Source of the DNA: Acidobacteriota bacterium
Lineage (GTDB): Bacteria > Acidobacteriota > Terriglobia > Terriglobales > Acidobacteriaceae
NCBI GenBank assembly: GCA_021801945.1
Contig: JAKABE010000143.1
Span: forward strand, 1-7,731
DNA: 7,731 nucleotides
Direction: 5' to 3'
Part shown: piece after piece, positions 1 to 7,063 of the stretch
How the letters are laid out: each line of letters starts with the position of its first letter
How positions within the stretch are numbered: the first letter of the stretch is position 1
The notes under the pieces: generated by a model
What the model was told of the DNA's origin: nothing
What the model saw: only the letters and a program-made list of their open reading frames with translations
Databases searched by the model: none
Program-made: the position numbers and the translations under genes

Positions 1-2312
1 TTGATGCTGACGCTCTTGGCTCCCTGGTAGTTGGTGTTGCCGCTGGAGGAGAGCAGAACCACGGGATCGATGTTTCCAGTCGAGTCGCTCTCGCTGCCGC
101 TGGAGTTGAAGGCATTGCCCATGCAGCAACTGGCGTAGTTGTCCACGTTCCACGGGAAGGTGTAAACGCCGAATCCGCTACGCACTGTCATCTTGGTGCC
201 AAGCTGATACGCCGCACCGAACCGGGGCAGCCAGTTGTTCCATTGATTTTTCTGCAACTGTGTTCTGCCGTTGACATGGGTGACCGCATACCACATGGCG
301 CCGGGAGCATTGGTGGCCGGGTTGGTGATTGTCGTATCGAACGAGCGTTCATTCGGCTTTGTTGAAGCCTCGGACCAGCCCGTTCTCCCTTCCCAGCGCA
401 AGCCCAGGTTCAACGTCAGCTTGGGAGTGAGTTTCCAGTCATCCTGTACAAAGAACGCCGGATCCTTGAGCCGGCCATAATAGGTCGGTGAGACCGAAGC
501 CGACCAACTCTCAGCATAGCCCAGCAGGAAGTCGGCATAGGAAGATCCCCCAACCGGTGCCGTTGAGTTATTGCTCGCCGTATAGACGCCGGCAAAGGTC
601 AGGTTGGCGGCATTGATATTGCCCCATGCTGTTGAGTCCGCGCGATAGATCAGCAACTCACCTCCGAAGTGCAAGGAGTGACGACCGTGAATCATTGTTA
701 CCACGTCGGACAGATCGAACACGTTTTCTCTGTAGTTGGCGTGGACGCCAGGACTAAAGGTGGCACTCCCGTTGCCCAACCCATTGAAACCGGCGATATT
801 GATGGTTGGGAAGATGTCTGCCTTGGCGAACTGCAGCCCCAGCTTCGTAGGCCAACCCTGGCCCAGCGTCGGAGAGGTGAGCAGATCGTATTCTCCCATC
901 CAGCCGGCGCGGGCTTCGTTCATGACGTCGGCGCTGAAGGTGTGGACGTCAGAGAGCTGGCCGCTCATATTCTCCACGTCGACGTTGGTGGCGTTGGCCG
1001 GATAGACAGGGCTGACACCTGTGACGATGGTGTAGTTATATGCCGAAGAACCCGTGAGGCGATTGTTTTGCGTGATATCCGCATCGAGCCGCCCGAAGTA
1101 CTTTTGCAGAGTGGAGGTGGATGGAATGATAAACGTATAGTTATTGGTGAGCGTCCCGGAGATATTCGGCGCCGGAAGGAGCGCCTGGAGGTTCTTGGCC
1201 ACCGAATCGATCATCCCGGACGGAATCTTGTTGCCATTACCGTACTCGGTGGCGAACGATTGCCGCGTCACTGACGATCCCGTTACGGTCTGAGTAGTTG
1301 GATCGTAAATGGCGGGCAGCCCGGTAAAGTCGCCCGCTTTCATGGCGTCAGTGGGCACTGTGGCAAAGCTCTGCGCTGCTCCTCCGTGGTTGATGGTGTG
1401 GTCGTCATCGAACAGGAAGAATAGCTTGTTGCGAATGATCGGGCCGCTGACCTGACCTCCGAAGTCGTTCCAATGAATGACCGGAACCGCGGCGCCGGGA
1501 GCGCCGAACGCGTAGGTCGCGGCATTCAAGGACGTGTTGCGGAAATAGTCGTAGCCAAGACCGTGCCAGCTATTCGATCCGCCCTTGCTGATCTGGTTGT
1601 AGATGATGCCGCCGGTTCCGTACTGCGCCGAGAAGTTCGAATCGCTCATCTTGACTTCGCCGATGGTGTCGAAGATCGGGGTGTTGATGACGTTGTCGCT
1701 CATCGGCGAGCTGATGTTGGCGCCGTCCAGCATGGCAGTGGAAAAGGGCATGCTGCCGTTGGCCGCCACGCCGCCCATGCCGGGGTTCGCCGCACTGTTA
1801 CCATTCTGCTGCACGCCGGAGGTTCCCGGCAAAAGCACCAGGAACGATTGCCAGTCGGGTGTTCCAGCGGTCTGCGGCAGGGTTTGCAGGGTCTCGCTCG
1901 GGAGAGTCGAGGAGAGCTCTGCAGAGGTTGTTTCCAGCAAAGGCGCCGACTCATTGACCACAATCTGCTGCGTAGCCTGGCCAACGGTGAGCTGAACGTT
2001 CATACCGATGCGGCTGGCATGCAGGACCATGGGACCGCGCTGCAGAGAGGCAAACCCTTCCTTGCTAAATACGAAAATGTAGTGGTCCTCAGGCGTAATG
2101 GAACCGGTATCGTAGGCACCGGCATCGTTGGTCTGGTAGACGTGCTTCAGACCCTTATCCACATCTGTGACCGTCAGCGTAACGCCGGGTACGACCGCCC
2201 CCGAGGCGTCGGTCACGGTGCCGGTGACGTCTGCCGAGTTGGTGGCCTGGCCGAAGGCCATGGCCGCAGACAGCGCGCATAACGCTGCGGAGAAGCACAT
2301 CGATCGAGTCAT
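1..2312 (-). CDS. Oar-like TonB-dependent receptor, N-terminal 770 residues (partial, runs off left edge)
   Basis: Outer-membrane beta-barrel receptor of the carboxypeptidase-regulatory-like/Oar type common in Acidobacteria; such proteins are thought to import or bind large substrates using TonB energy. Reading the minus strand from ATG at 2312 gives an uninterrupted frame to position 3. Residues 1-22 are a signal peptide (MTRSMCFSAALCALSAAMAF then GQ). Residues about 26-110 form a CarboxypepD_reg-like beta-sandwich (GTVTDASGAVVPG). A plug follows at about 120-245, with LDGANI at 195-200 and NFSAQYGTGG at 226-235. The family-typical ISKGGSNSWHG, YFRN and FGGQVSGPIIRNKLFF lie at 241-299, and the barrel signature FVQDDWKLTPKLTLNLGLRW starts near 621. 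GGAGG at 2318-2322, five bases upstream, supports the start. Family members are often 1000-1200 residues, so a few hundred residues are missing. Transcribed divergently from the LysR-type gene. Substrate unknown; family assignment is firm. Confidence 0.93.
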   Translation of the reverse strand, partial: MTRSMCFSAALCALSAAMAFGQATNSADVTGTVTDASGAVVPGVTLTVTDVDKGLKHVYQTNDAGAYDTGSITPEDHYIFVFSKEGFASLQRGPMVLHASRIGMNVQLTVGQATQQIVVNESAPLLETTSAELSSTLPSETLQTLPQTAGTPDWQSFLVLLPGTSGVQQNGNSAANPGMGGVAANGSMPFSTAMLDGANISSPMSDNVINTPIFDTIGEVKMSDSNFSAQYGTGGIIYNQISKGGSNSWHGLGYDYFRNTSLNAATYAFGAPGAAVPVIHWNDFGGQVSGPIIRNKLFFLFDDDHTINHGGAAQSFATVPTDAMKAGDFTGLPAIYDPTTQTVTGSSVTRQSFATEYGNGNKIPSGMIDSVAKNLQALLPAPNISGTLTNNYTFIIPSTSTLQKYFGRLDADITQNNRLTGSSAYNYTIVTGVSPVYPANATNVDVENMSGQLSDVHTFSADVMNEARAGWMGEYDLLTSPTLGQGWPTKLGLQFAKADIFPTINIAGFNGLGNGSATFSPGVHANYRENVFDLSDVVTMIHGRHSLHFGGELLIYRADSTAWGNINAANLTFAGVYTASNNSTAPVGGSSYADFLLGYAESWSASVSPTYYGRLKDPAFFVQDDWKLTPKLTLNLGLRWEGRTGWSEASTKPNERSFDTTITNPATNAPGAMWYAVTHVNGRTQLQKNQWNNWLPRFGAAYQLGTKMTVRSGFGVYTFPWNVDNYASCCMGNAFNSSGSESDSTGNIDPVVLLSSSGNTNYQGAKSVSI

Positions 2313-2317
2313 ATCAG

Positions 2318-2322
2318 CCTCC
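2318..2322 (-). promoter_or_regulatory. Strong Shine-Dalgarno site of the TonB-dependent receptor gene
   Basis: On the minus strand GGAGG is followed by five bases (CTGAT) and then ATG at 2312. This fixes the receptor start at 2312. A second in-frame ATG four codons downstream (2300) has no such site and would shorten the basic n-region of the signal peptide. Confidence 0.75.
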
Positions 2323-2401
2323 GAATGAGAATCGGTCCTGCAAACTACCAACCCGGTGGGGGTTATGCCGCCGGTTTGATTGAAGAAGGCAAATTAAGAT
2401 T

Positions 2402-2416
2402 GGGGAAGCGTTTACC
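2402..2416. promoter_or_regulatory. Possible LacI-family operator upstream of the receptor gene
   Basis: The plus-strand sequence GGGGAAGCGTTTACC is an imperfect dyad centred on CG at 2409-2410. It resembles the operators of LacI/GalR-family regulators (core AARCGYTT, cre-like sites). It deviates from the cre consensus at three positions. It lies about 90 bases upstream of the receptor start codon, in the region expected to hold that gene's promoter. No LacI-type gene is in the window, so a regulator would have to act in trans. The call rests on motif resemblance only. Confidence 0.35.
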
Positions 2417-2477
2417 TAGGGTGCATCCAATAGGCCCGTTGTGAAAGAAACGGAATCCTACCCGGTAATTAAAATCG

Positions 2478-2506
2478 GTGACAAGCTGTATTTTTCGAAT
2501 TATATT
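2478..2506 (+). promoter_or_regulatory. Predicted sigma70-type promoter of the LysR-type regulator gene
   Basis: GTGACA (2478-2483) matches the -35 consensus at five of six positions. It is followed by a 17-base spacer and TATATT (2501-2506), which matches the -10 consensus at five of six. The predicted transcript would start near 2513 and leave a leader of about 70 bases before ATG at 2584. Both boxes sit in an AT-rich patch in otherwise GC-rich DNA. Confidence 0.55.
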
Positions 2507-2514
2507 GATCGAAA
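2493..2514. repeat. Palindrome TTTCGA-N10-TCGAAA overlapping the -10 box (candidate operator)
   Basis: TTTCGA at 2493-2498 and TCGAAA at 2509-2514 are perfect inverted six-base arms separated by ten bases that include the predicted -10 box (2501-2506). Binding here would block transcription of the LysR-type gene. Negative autoregulation is typical of LysR-type regulators, so this is a reasonable candidate site. It is not a textbook symmetric T-N11-A site, and another factor could use it. Confidence 0.4.
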
Positions 2515-2583
2515 TTGTCGCAAGCTGCTCAGACGGGGCTCAGCGGCTGGCTATTCATAGCAACTCGTGAGGCATAGATAGGC

Positions 2584-3471
2584 ATGAATACAACCCTCGA
2601 TCAGTGGGAAGTGCTGCAGGCGGTGGTCCAACTGGGGAGTTTTGCCGCGGCCGCAGACCGGATGAACCGATCGCAATCGACCATCAGCTATGCCATATCG
2701 CGCCTGCAGGATCAGTTTGAAACCCCGTTGCTGAAAATGAAGGGACGGAGGGCGCAACTGACAGAAACGGGAAAAGCTTTGCTTACAGAGGTGGAGCCGC
2801 TCCTGACGGGGTTTCGGACTCTGGAGGAGAGAGCTTCGTCTCTTGGAAGCCGGGCCGGAACCGAGATCAGGCTCTCGATCGACAGCCTGTTTCCCGAGGA
2901 GAGGCTGTTCGCAGCCCTGGGGGAGCTGGCGCGGGTGCATCCTCATGTTTACCCGAAGCTGCGTCATGGGACGTTGCTGGCTGCGGCGGAGGAGTTCTCC
3001 GCATATCGAGCCGATCTGTGCGTGACCGCGCTTCCGGCGCGCGATCACCTCACGCAGTCCCTTCTCGATATCCGGATGTGCGGAGTCGCGCGGGCTGACC
3101 ATCCGCTCCACGGCGGATCCGAGCCGCTCGCGCAGGCGGATTTGAGGCATCACCTCGCGGTCGTGATCGAAGCGACTTCCGGGCCCAACCCGCGGCAGCA
3201 GCCGCACAACCCATCGCAACGGTTCGTGACGGTGAACACGATTGAGGCGGCAATCGAGGCAGTCCGCAGTGGTCTCTGCTTTGGGTGGCTTCCGGAGTAT
3301 CGCATTGAACCACTGCTGGTTTCAGGGGAACTTCAGAGGCTCCGCCTTCCGGCGGGAGCGGAGCGGCAGGTGCGCTTGTTCCTGGCCAGCAAGGAAATGG
3401 GTTCCACGCGCGATGAAAGGAGCGATCTGGCTTCGCTTCTGGGAGCGAACCGCGGGGTGGATTCGCTGTGA
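2584..3471 (+). CDS. LysR-type transcriptional regulator
   Basis: A cytoplasmic DNA-binding regulator of 295 residues, within the usual size range of LysR-type regulators (about 290-330). Residues about 5-64 are the winged helix-turn-helix: the GSFAAAADRMNRSQSTISYA stretch (18-37) holds the helix-turn-helix and is followed by ISRLQDQFETPLL and the wing region LTETGKALL. Residues about 90-285 are the periplasmic-binding-protein-like effector domain (IRLSIDSLFPEERLFAAL, later SGLCFGWLPEYRIEPLL). The first ATG is used because it places the helix-turn-helix at the normal N-terminal distance. The ribosome site is weak (GTGAGG at 2567-2572, 11 bases upstream). The gene is divergent from the TonB-dependent receptor and upstream of the TPR/ASPIC-UnbV pair, and either could be its target. 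Effector ligand and exact subfamily are not recognisable. Confidence 0.93.
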   Translation: MNTTLDQWEVLQAVVQLGSFAAAADRMNRSQSTISYAISRLQDQFETPLLKMKGRRAQLTETGKALLTEVEPLLTGFRTLEERASSLGSRAGTEIRLSIDSLFPEERLFAALGELARVHPHVYPKLRHGTLLAAAEEFSAYRADLCVTALPARDHLTQSLLDIRMCGVARADHPLHGGSEPLAQADLRHHLAVVIEATSGPNPRQQPHNPSQRFVTVNTIEAAIEAVRSGLCFGWLPEYRIEPLLVSGELQRLRLPAGAERQVRLFLASKEMGSTRDERSDLASLLGANRGVDSL

Positions 3472-3525
3472 AGAGCCAAGGGCCGTTCCTGGGAGCGGGA
3501 GAAGCGCAAGGGGCAGGTATCCGGC

Positions 3526-3554
3526 TCGACATTCTCGATTCCAACGTGTAAGCT
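3526..3554 (+). promoter_or_regulatory. Possible promoter of the TPR/ASPIC-UnbV operon
   Basis: TCGACA (3526-3531) matches the -35 consensus at five of six positions. It is 17 bases from TAAGCT (3549-3554), which keeps the most conserved -10 bases (TA at the start, T at the end). The transcript would start near 3561, about 95 bases before the TPR gene. The -10 region TGTAAGCTCG recurs almost identically (TGTAAACTCG) just upstream of kdsB at 7528-7537. The -10 match is weak, so the call is tentative. Confidence 0.35.
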
Positions 3555-3583
3555 CGCCCTCAATCAGTTATGGACAGTGCGAT

Positions 3584-3616
3584 CGGACCGGCGGCTCCTT
3601 GGGCGCCTGCGGTCCG
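3584..3616 (+). other. GC-rich stem-loop in the leader of the TPR gene
   Basis: CGGACCG (3584-3590) and CGGTCCG (3610-3616) are perfect seven-base inverted arms. The inner GGCG and CGCC can add further pairs. No T-run follows on either strand, so this does not look like an intrinsic terminator. It lies between the predicted start of transcription and the TPR start codon, 40 bases upstream of the latter. It may be a leader structure affecting mRNA stability or translation. Confidence 0.4.
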
Positions 3617-3656
3617 GCCGCGAAGCAGCAAGCGGAATTAACTCCAGGCGAGGCAC

Positions 3657-4829
3657 ATGAAGACGTTCTTTTCGAACGGGTTGCTGGCGATTGCGATTCT
3701 GGCGCAGGCGCTGGGCCTGAAGGCACAGACGGCTCAGAATGGAGCAGACAAGGTGAAGGCGCTGAACCAAGAGGTTCAGCGCTATCTGGAGGAGCGGCAG
3801 CCGCAGATGGCGATCCCCGTGTTGCGCCAGATCGTAGCTCTCGAGCCGAACGACGTGGATGCGCGCGGAAACCTGGGGGTGCTGTTGTACTTCCAGGGGA
3901 AGTACGAGGAGGCGATTCCGCAGATGCGCGCCGCGGTGCGGCTTCAGCCGGATATTTGGAAGATTGAGTCTCTGCTGGGAATTGCCGAGAAGCGCACCGG
4001 GGACTTGAGCGGTGCGGAAGACGACCTTGGCAAAGCCTTCTCCAAGCTGGACGACCCGAAGATCCGCATCCAGACCGGCCTGGAATTGCTTGAGGTGGTG
4101 ACTTCAACCGGCAATCTGGCGCAGGCCGCCCAGGTGGTGGAAGAGCTGGAGAATCTGGATCCACAGAATCCGCAGATCCTGTTTGCGGCCTACGAAGTCG
4201 CGCAACAGTTGATGGACCAGTCGCTACTTTCCATGACCATGGCGGCACCGGATTCGGCGGAGATGCACATGATGCTGGCCAACCAATATGTCCGGCAGGG
4301 AGATCGGCCGCATGCCATCGCGGAGTATCGGGAGGCGATCAAGCTGAACCCCAATGTTCCGGGGGCGCATTTCGAGCTGGCCGAGCAGCTCCGGCAGGCT
4401 CAGGACCCGGCTTTGAACGCAGAGGCTGAAGGCGAGTTTAAAGCTGCGCTCGCGGTGAATCAGTACGACGAGAGGGCCTGGCGCTCGCTGGGCGAAATGA
4501 TGGCCGACAAAGGGGACTTTGCCGCCGCGAAGCAGGACGACGCACGGGCCCTGGCCTTGCAACCGCGGGATGCCGATGCGGAGACGGACATGGCCAAGGT
4601 GATGATCTCCATGCATCAGAATCGCGAGGCAATCGCGATCCTGGAGCAGGCAGTCAAGGACGATCCCACCAACATCGTGGCTCATTATCGCCTGAGCGTT
4701 CTTTACCGGCAGGCGGGGCGGAAAGCGGATGCGGAACGCGAGATGGAACAGTTTCGTCACTACCAGGATCTGAAGAGCAAGCTCAGCAAAGTCTTCCTGC
4801 AACTGCGCGGGCGGACGAATCCCATGTAG
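3657..4829 (+). CDS. Exported tetratricopeptide-repeat protein
   Basis: A 390-residue TPR protein, probably periplasmic or envelope-associated, acting as a protein-binding scaffold. Residues 1-23 form a signal peptide (MKTFFSNGLLAIAILAQALG, then LKA before Q). TPR units follow from about residue 33 to 373. The clearest are around 67-100 (GNLGVLLYFQGKYEEAIPQM), 200-233 (MMLANQYVRQGDRPHAIAEY) and 306-373 (REAIAILEQAVKDDPTN and the next unit). Each shows the usual small/aromatic TPR pattern and ends near a Pro/Asn turn. No enzymatic domain is visible. AGGCGAGG ends three bases before the ATG and supports the start. The ASPIC-UnbV gene begins 41 bases downstream on the same strand, so the two are likely co-transcribed. 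TPR and ASPIC-UnbV genes often neighbour each other in Acidobacteria; the partner protein is unknown. Confidence 0.9.
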   Translation: MKTFFSNGLLAIAILAQALGLKAQTAQNGADKVKALNQEVQRYLEERQPQMAIPVLRQIVALEPNDVDARGNLGVLLYFQGKYEEAIPQMRAAVRLQPDIWKIESLLGIAEKRTGDLSGAEDDLGKAFSKLDDPKIRIQTGLELLEVVTSTGNLAQAAQVVEELENLDPQNPQILFAAYEVAQQLMDQSLLSMTMAAPDSAEMHMMLANQYVRQGDRPHAIAEYREAIKLNPNVPGAHFELAEQLRQAQDPALNAEAEGEFKAALAVNQYDERAWRSLGEMMADKGDFAAAKQDDARALALQPRDADAETDMAKVMISMHQNREAIAILEQAVKDDPTNIVAHYRLSVLYRQAGRKADAEREMEQFRHYQDLKSKLSKVFLQLRGRTNPM

Positions 4830-4835
4830 ACTCCG

Positions 4836-4851
4836 ATTGGGCTCACCCAAT
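4836..4851 (+). other. Intercistronic stem-loop between the TPR and ASPIC-UnbV genes
   Basis: ATTGGG (4836-4841) and CCCAAT (4846-4851) are perfect six-base arms around a CTCA tetraloop, seven bases after the TPR stop codon. No T-run follows, so termination is unlikely. The stem ends one base before a possible TTG start (4853) and would hinder initiation there. This favours the downstream GTG (4871) for the next gene. It could also protect the 3' end of the upstream message. Confidence 0.45.
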
Positions 4852-4870
4852 ATTGATAGGTCCGTCGATT

Positions 4871-6667
4871 GTGCGAATCCTGTGCTGTTTCCCCTTGGTG
4901 GCCGCTCTGATTGTCATAGCCGCCGCATCTCTCGAGAGCCAGCATCCTCCGCGCACCGCACCGGCGGCACGAAAAGTGGAGCCACAAGCTGCCGGCGAAC
5001 AGCTCCGAGTTCCCCGGCTCGTGGATATTACTGCTTCGACGGGCATTCACTTCAATCACCTCTCCTCGCCCGAGAAAAAATATATTGTGGAGTCAATGAG
5101 CGGCGGGGTGGCACTGATCGACTACGACGGCGATGGATGGCCGGACATCTATTTCACCAATGCGCCGGATGTGGCGATGCAATTGGCCGGGAAGAAGGCG
5201 CGCAGCGCGCTGTTCCACAACAACCACGACGGCACCTTCACGGATGTGACGGACAAAGCGGGCGTGGGATATCCCTGTTGGGCAATGGGCGCGGCGGTGG
5301 GCGATTACAACAATGATGGCTGGCCCGACCTGCTGGTGACCTGCTTCAACGGCGTAGTGCTCTACCGCAACAACGGAGATGGGACCTTCACCAATGTCAC
5401 CAAACAGACGGGTTTGGACAAGGATTACGGTTGGGCGACAGGTGCGGCATTCGGCGACTTCGATGGCGACGGCTGGGCGGATCTCTTCGTTCCCCATTAC
5501 GCCAAGCTCAATCTCTCGGACCTCCCTAAATTCGGCTCGTTGATTACCTGTCAGTACCACGGGATTCCTGTCCAATGCGGGCCGCGCGGACTGCCCGGGT
5601 ATCCCGATGCGCTGTACCACAACAACGGCGACGGCACGTTTACCAATGTTGCCCAACAGGCAGGAGTGGCAGATGCACAGGGCCTGCTTGGATTGGGCTC
5701 CATCTGGTCGGACCTGGATAACAACGGCAGGCTCGACCTGTTTGTGGCCAATGACAGCGGGCCTAACTATCTCTACCGGAACAATGGCAATGGGACCTTT
5801 ACGGAGATCGGCTACGATTCGGGGACCGCGCTGAGCCAGGACGGCAACGAGCAAGCCAACATGGGCATTGCGGTCGGGGATTATAACCACACCGGACGTG
5901 AGTCGCTCTTTGTGAGCCACTTTAGCGAGGACTATGGAACGCTATGGCGCAACGACGGCAACTGGTCGTTCTCCGACGTTTCTTATGCAGCCGGAATCGC
6001 CCACAGCACCTGGCCGTATGTGGGCTGGGGCGATGCGTTTGTGGATCTCGATAACAGCGGCTGGTCCGATCTGTTTCTGGTCAACGGGCACGTCTATCCA
6101 CAGGTCGACAGCGCCCACCTGCTCTCGAAATACAGAGAACCGAAACTGTTGTTTCTCAACATGCGCGACGGAACGTTCAAGGACGTAAGCAGGCTGGCGG
6201 GAGAAACGATCCAGATCCCGCAGGTAGGCCGCGGAGTGGCAGTGGGCGACCTGTTCAATGACGGGCGGGAGGACCTGGTGATTGAGAATCTTGAAGGCGA
6301 GCCCATGATCCTGCGGCCCGAAAGCGAGCCGCGGCATCATTGGATCAGCTTTCAATTTGCGGGAACAAAGAGCAACCGGCTGGCGCTTAATACGCGTGTC
6401 CATGTTTTCGCAGGGGACCTGGTCCAGATGGACGAGGTGCGGAGCGGAGGAAGCTACATTTCGCAAAACGACCTGCGCCTGCACTTTGGTCTCGGCGAAC
6501 ATCGCCAGGCGGATCGAGTGCAGGTTACGTGGCCGTCAGGAGAAAGCGAGATCTTCACGGATCTTGCGGCCGACCACTTCTATTGCGTGAAAGAGGGAAC
6601 AGGGATTGTACCGTGCGAGAACCTCCGCCCGCGACGAGTTACTCAGGCTCACCTCGCTGGGCATTGA
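4871..6667 (+). CDS. Exported FG-GAP/VCBS-repeat protein with C-terminal ASPIC-UnbV domain (CRTAC1-like)
   Basis: A secreted or surface protein of 598 residues predicted to fold as a Ca2+-binding beta-propeller. I chose GTG at 4871: it gives a clean signal peptide (MRILCCFPLVAALIVIAAA) and has AGGT nine bases upstream. The in-frame TTG at 4853 lacks a ribosome site and abuts a hairpin. Seven Asp-rich loops of the DxDGDGxxD type begin near residues 84, 145, 196, 281, 337, 392 and 460. Several are separated by NNGDGTFTxV strands, the FG-GAP/VCBS hallmark. The loops at 337 (DYNHTGRES) and 460 (DLFNDGRED) are degenerate. The ASPIC-UnbV domain lies at about 499-570 (GGSYISQNDLRLHFGLG, then VTWPSGE), followed by a tail of about 25 residues. 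Likely co-transcribed with the TPR gene. Family known, function of the bacterial members largely unknown; adhesion or glycan/protein binding is inference. Confidence 0.92.
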   Translation: MRILCCFPLVAALIVIAAASLESQHPPRTAPAARKVEPQAAGEQLRVPRLVDITASTGIHFNHLSSPEKKYIVESMSGGVALIDYDGDGWPDIYFTNAPDVAMQLAGKKARSALFHNNHDGTFTDVTDKAGVGYPCWAMGAAVGDYNNDGWPDLLVTCFNGVVLYRNNGDGTFTNVTKQTGLDKDYGWATGAAFGDFDGDGWADLFVPHYAKLNLSDLPKFGSLITCQYHGIPVQCGPRGLPGYPDALYHNNGDGTFTNVAQQAGVADAQGLLGLGSIWSDLDNNGRLDLFVANDSGPNYLYRNNGNGTFTEIGYDSGTALSQDGNEQANMGIAVGDYNHTGRESLFVSHFSEDYGTLWRNDGNWSFSDVSYAAGIAHSTWPYVGWGDAFVDLDNSGWSDLFLVNGHVYPQVDSAHLLSKYREPKLLFLNMRDGTFKDVSRLAGETIQIPQVGRGVAVGDLFNDGREDLVIENLEGEPMILRPESEPRHHWISFQFAGTKSNRLALNTRVHVFAGDLVQMDEVRSGGSYISQNDLRLHFGLGEHRQADRVQVTWPSGESEIFTDLAADHFYCVKEGTGIVPCENLRPRRVTQAHLAGH

Positions 6668-6838
6668 TCGGGAACGAAGAGCGGCGGCTCAATAGGGTCA
6701 CAAAGCCACAAGCCATCGTAAAGTATCCACCAAGCGTGGATGCGGCTTCAGGAGCAGCGGATCCGTCCGGAATTAGCCACCATCCGAACTTACTCTTGTC
6801 CAAGACAACATTTTCTGTGAGATGGGTATCCGCTTGAC
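6668..6838. other. Non-coding stretch after the ASPIC-UnbV gene
   Basis: No convincing gene is seen here. The operon ends at 6667 without an obvious intrinsic terminator. The only inverted repeat noted is TTGTC (6796-6800) with GACAA (6804-6808), followed by CATTTTC, which is a weak terminator candidate at best. A short minus-strand frame (stop near 6639, reading to 6845) ends in a hydrophobic segment followed by Arg-Arg; it overlaps the end of the upstream gene and is probably not a gene. Confidence 0.45.
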
Positions 6839-7060
6839 TCACCAAGTCCCAAGAGGCTTTATTTTGCGGGTCGATTCTTCGGTCTTCGGGTGAACGATTT
6901 GGTGGCGTGTCACCGGATTAACGGCGACGGCTTGTTGGGCGAGGCGAAAGAACAGCTTCCCCCGGCTGCGTGACCTGCACCGGTTGAACCGGAACGTGAA
7001 CGCATCCAGATGATAGTCCAGATGTTTGTGGCTGACCGCACCCTGATGCGTTCCCATGAG
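6839..7060 (-). pseudogene. C-terminal remnant of an IS1595-family (ISXO2-like) transposase
   Basis: The minus-strand frame ending at the stop at 6839-6841 encodes GTHQGAVSHKHLDYHLDAFT, FRFNRCRSRSRGKLFFRLAQ and QAVAVNP. This matches the conserved C-terminal end of the DDE domain in IS1595-family transposases (family pattern WL-GTH-GV-KHL-YLDEF-FRFNRR). About 72 codons remain out of roughly 300. The catalytic DDE part and the N-terminal zinc-ribbon are absent. The codon just upstream of LMGTH, where the family has Trp (TGG), is TGA (7061-7063): either a nonsense mutation or the edge of the homologous block. The second Arg of FRFNRR is Cys and the Glu of LDEF is Ala, which fits decay. The remnant cannot be active. 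It sits between the ASPIC-UnbV gene and tRNA-Met. The family call is from recalled motifs. Confidence 0.72.
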
Positions 7061-7063
7061 TCA

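Noticed and set aside
669..2282. Long plus-strand open frames (669-1274 and 1473-2282)
   Set aside because: They lie opposite the receptor gene, whose minus-strand frame carries clear family motifs throughout. The plus-strand translations show no recognisable domain.
2551..3219. 222-codon minus-strand frame opposite the LysR-type gene
   Set aside because: The plus-strand frame has an obvious helix-turn-helix and effector domain. The antisense product has no recognisable features.
5093..5920. 275-codon minus-strand frame
   Set aside because: It is antisense to the FG-GAP repeat region. The repetitive Asp/Gly codons of the real gene keep the opposite frame free of stops.
5081..6300. Tandem repeats in the ASPIC-UnbV gene as a DNA-level repeat array
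   Set aside because: The periodicity is explained by protein-level FG-GAP/VCBS repeats (Asp-rich loops and NNGDGTF strands). The DNA copies are diverged. No CRISPR-like array is present anywhere in the window.
6979..6991. ACCGGTT/AACCGG hairpin
   Set aside because: It lies within the transposase remnant's codons for FRFNR and has essentially no loop. It is a coding by-product rather than a regulatory structure.
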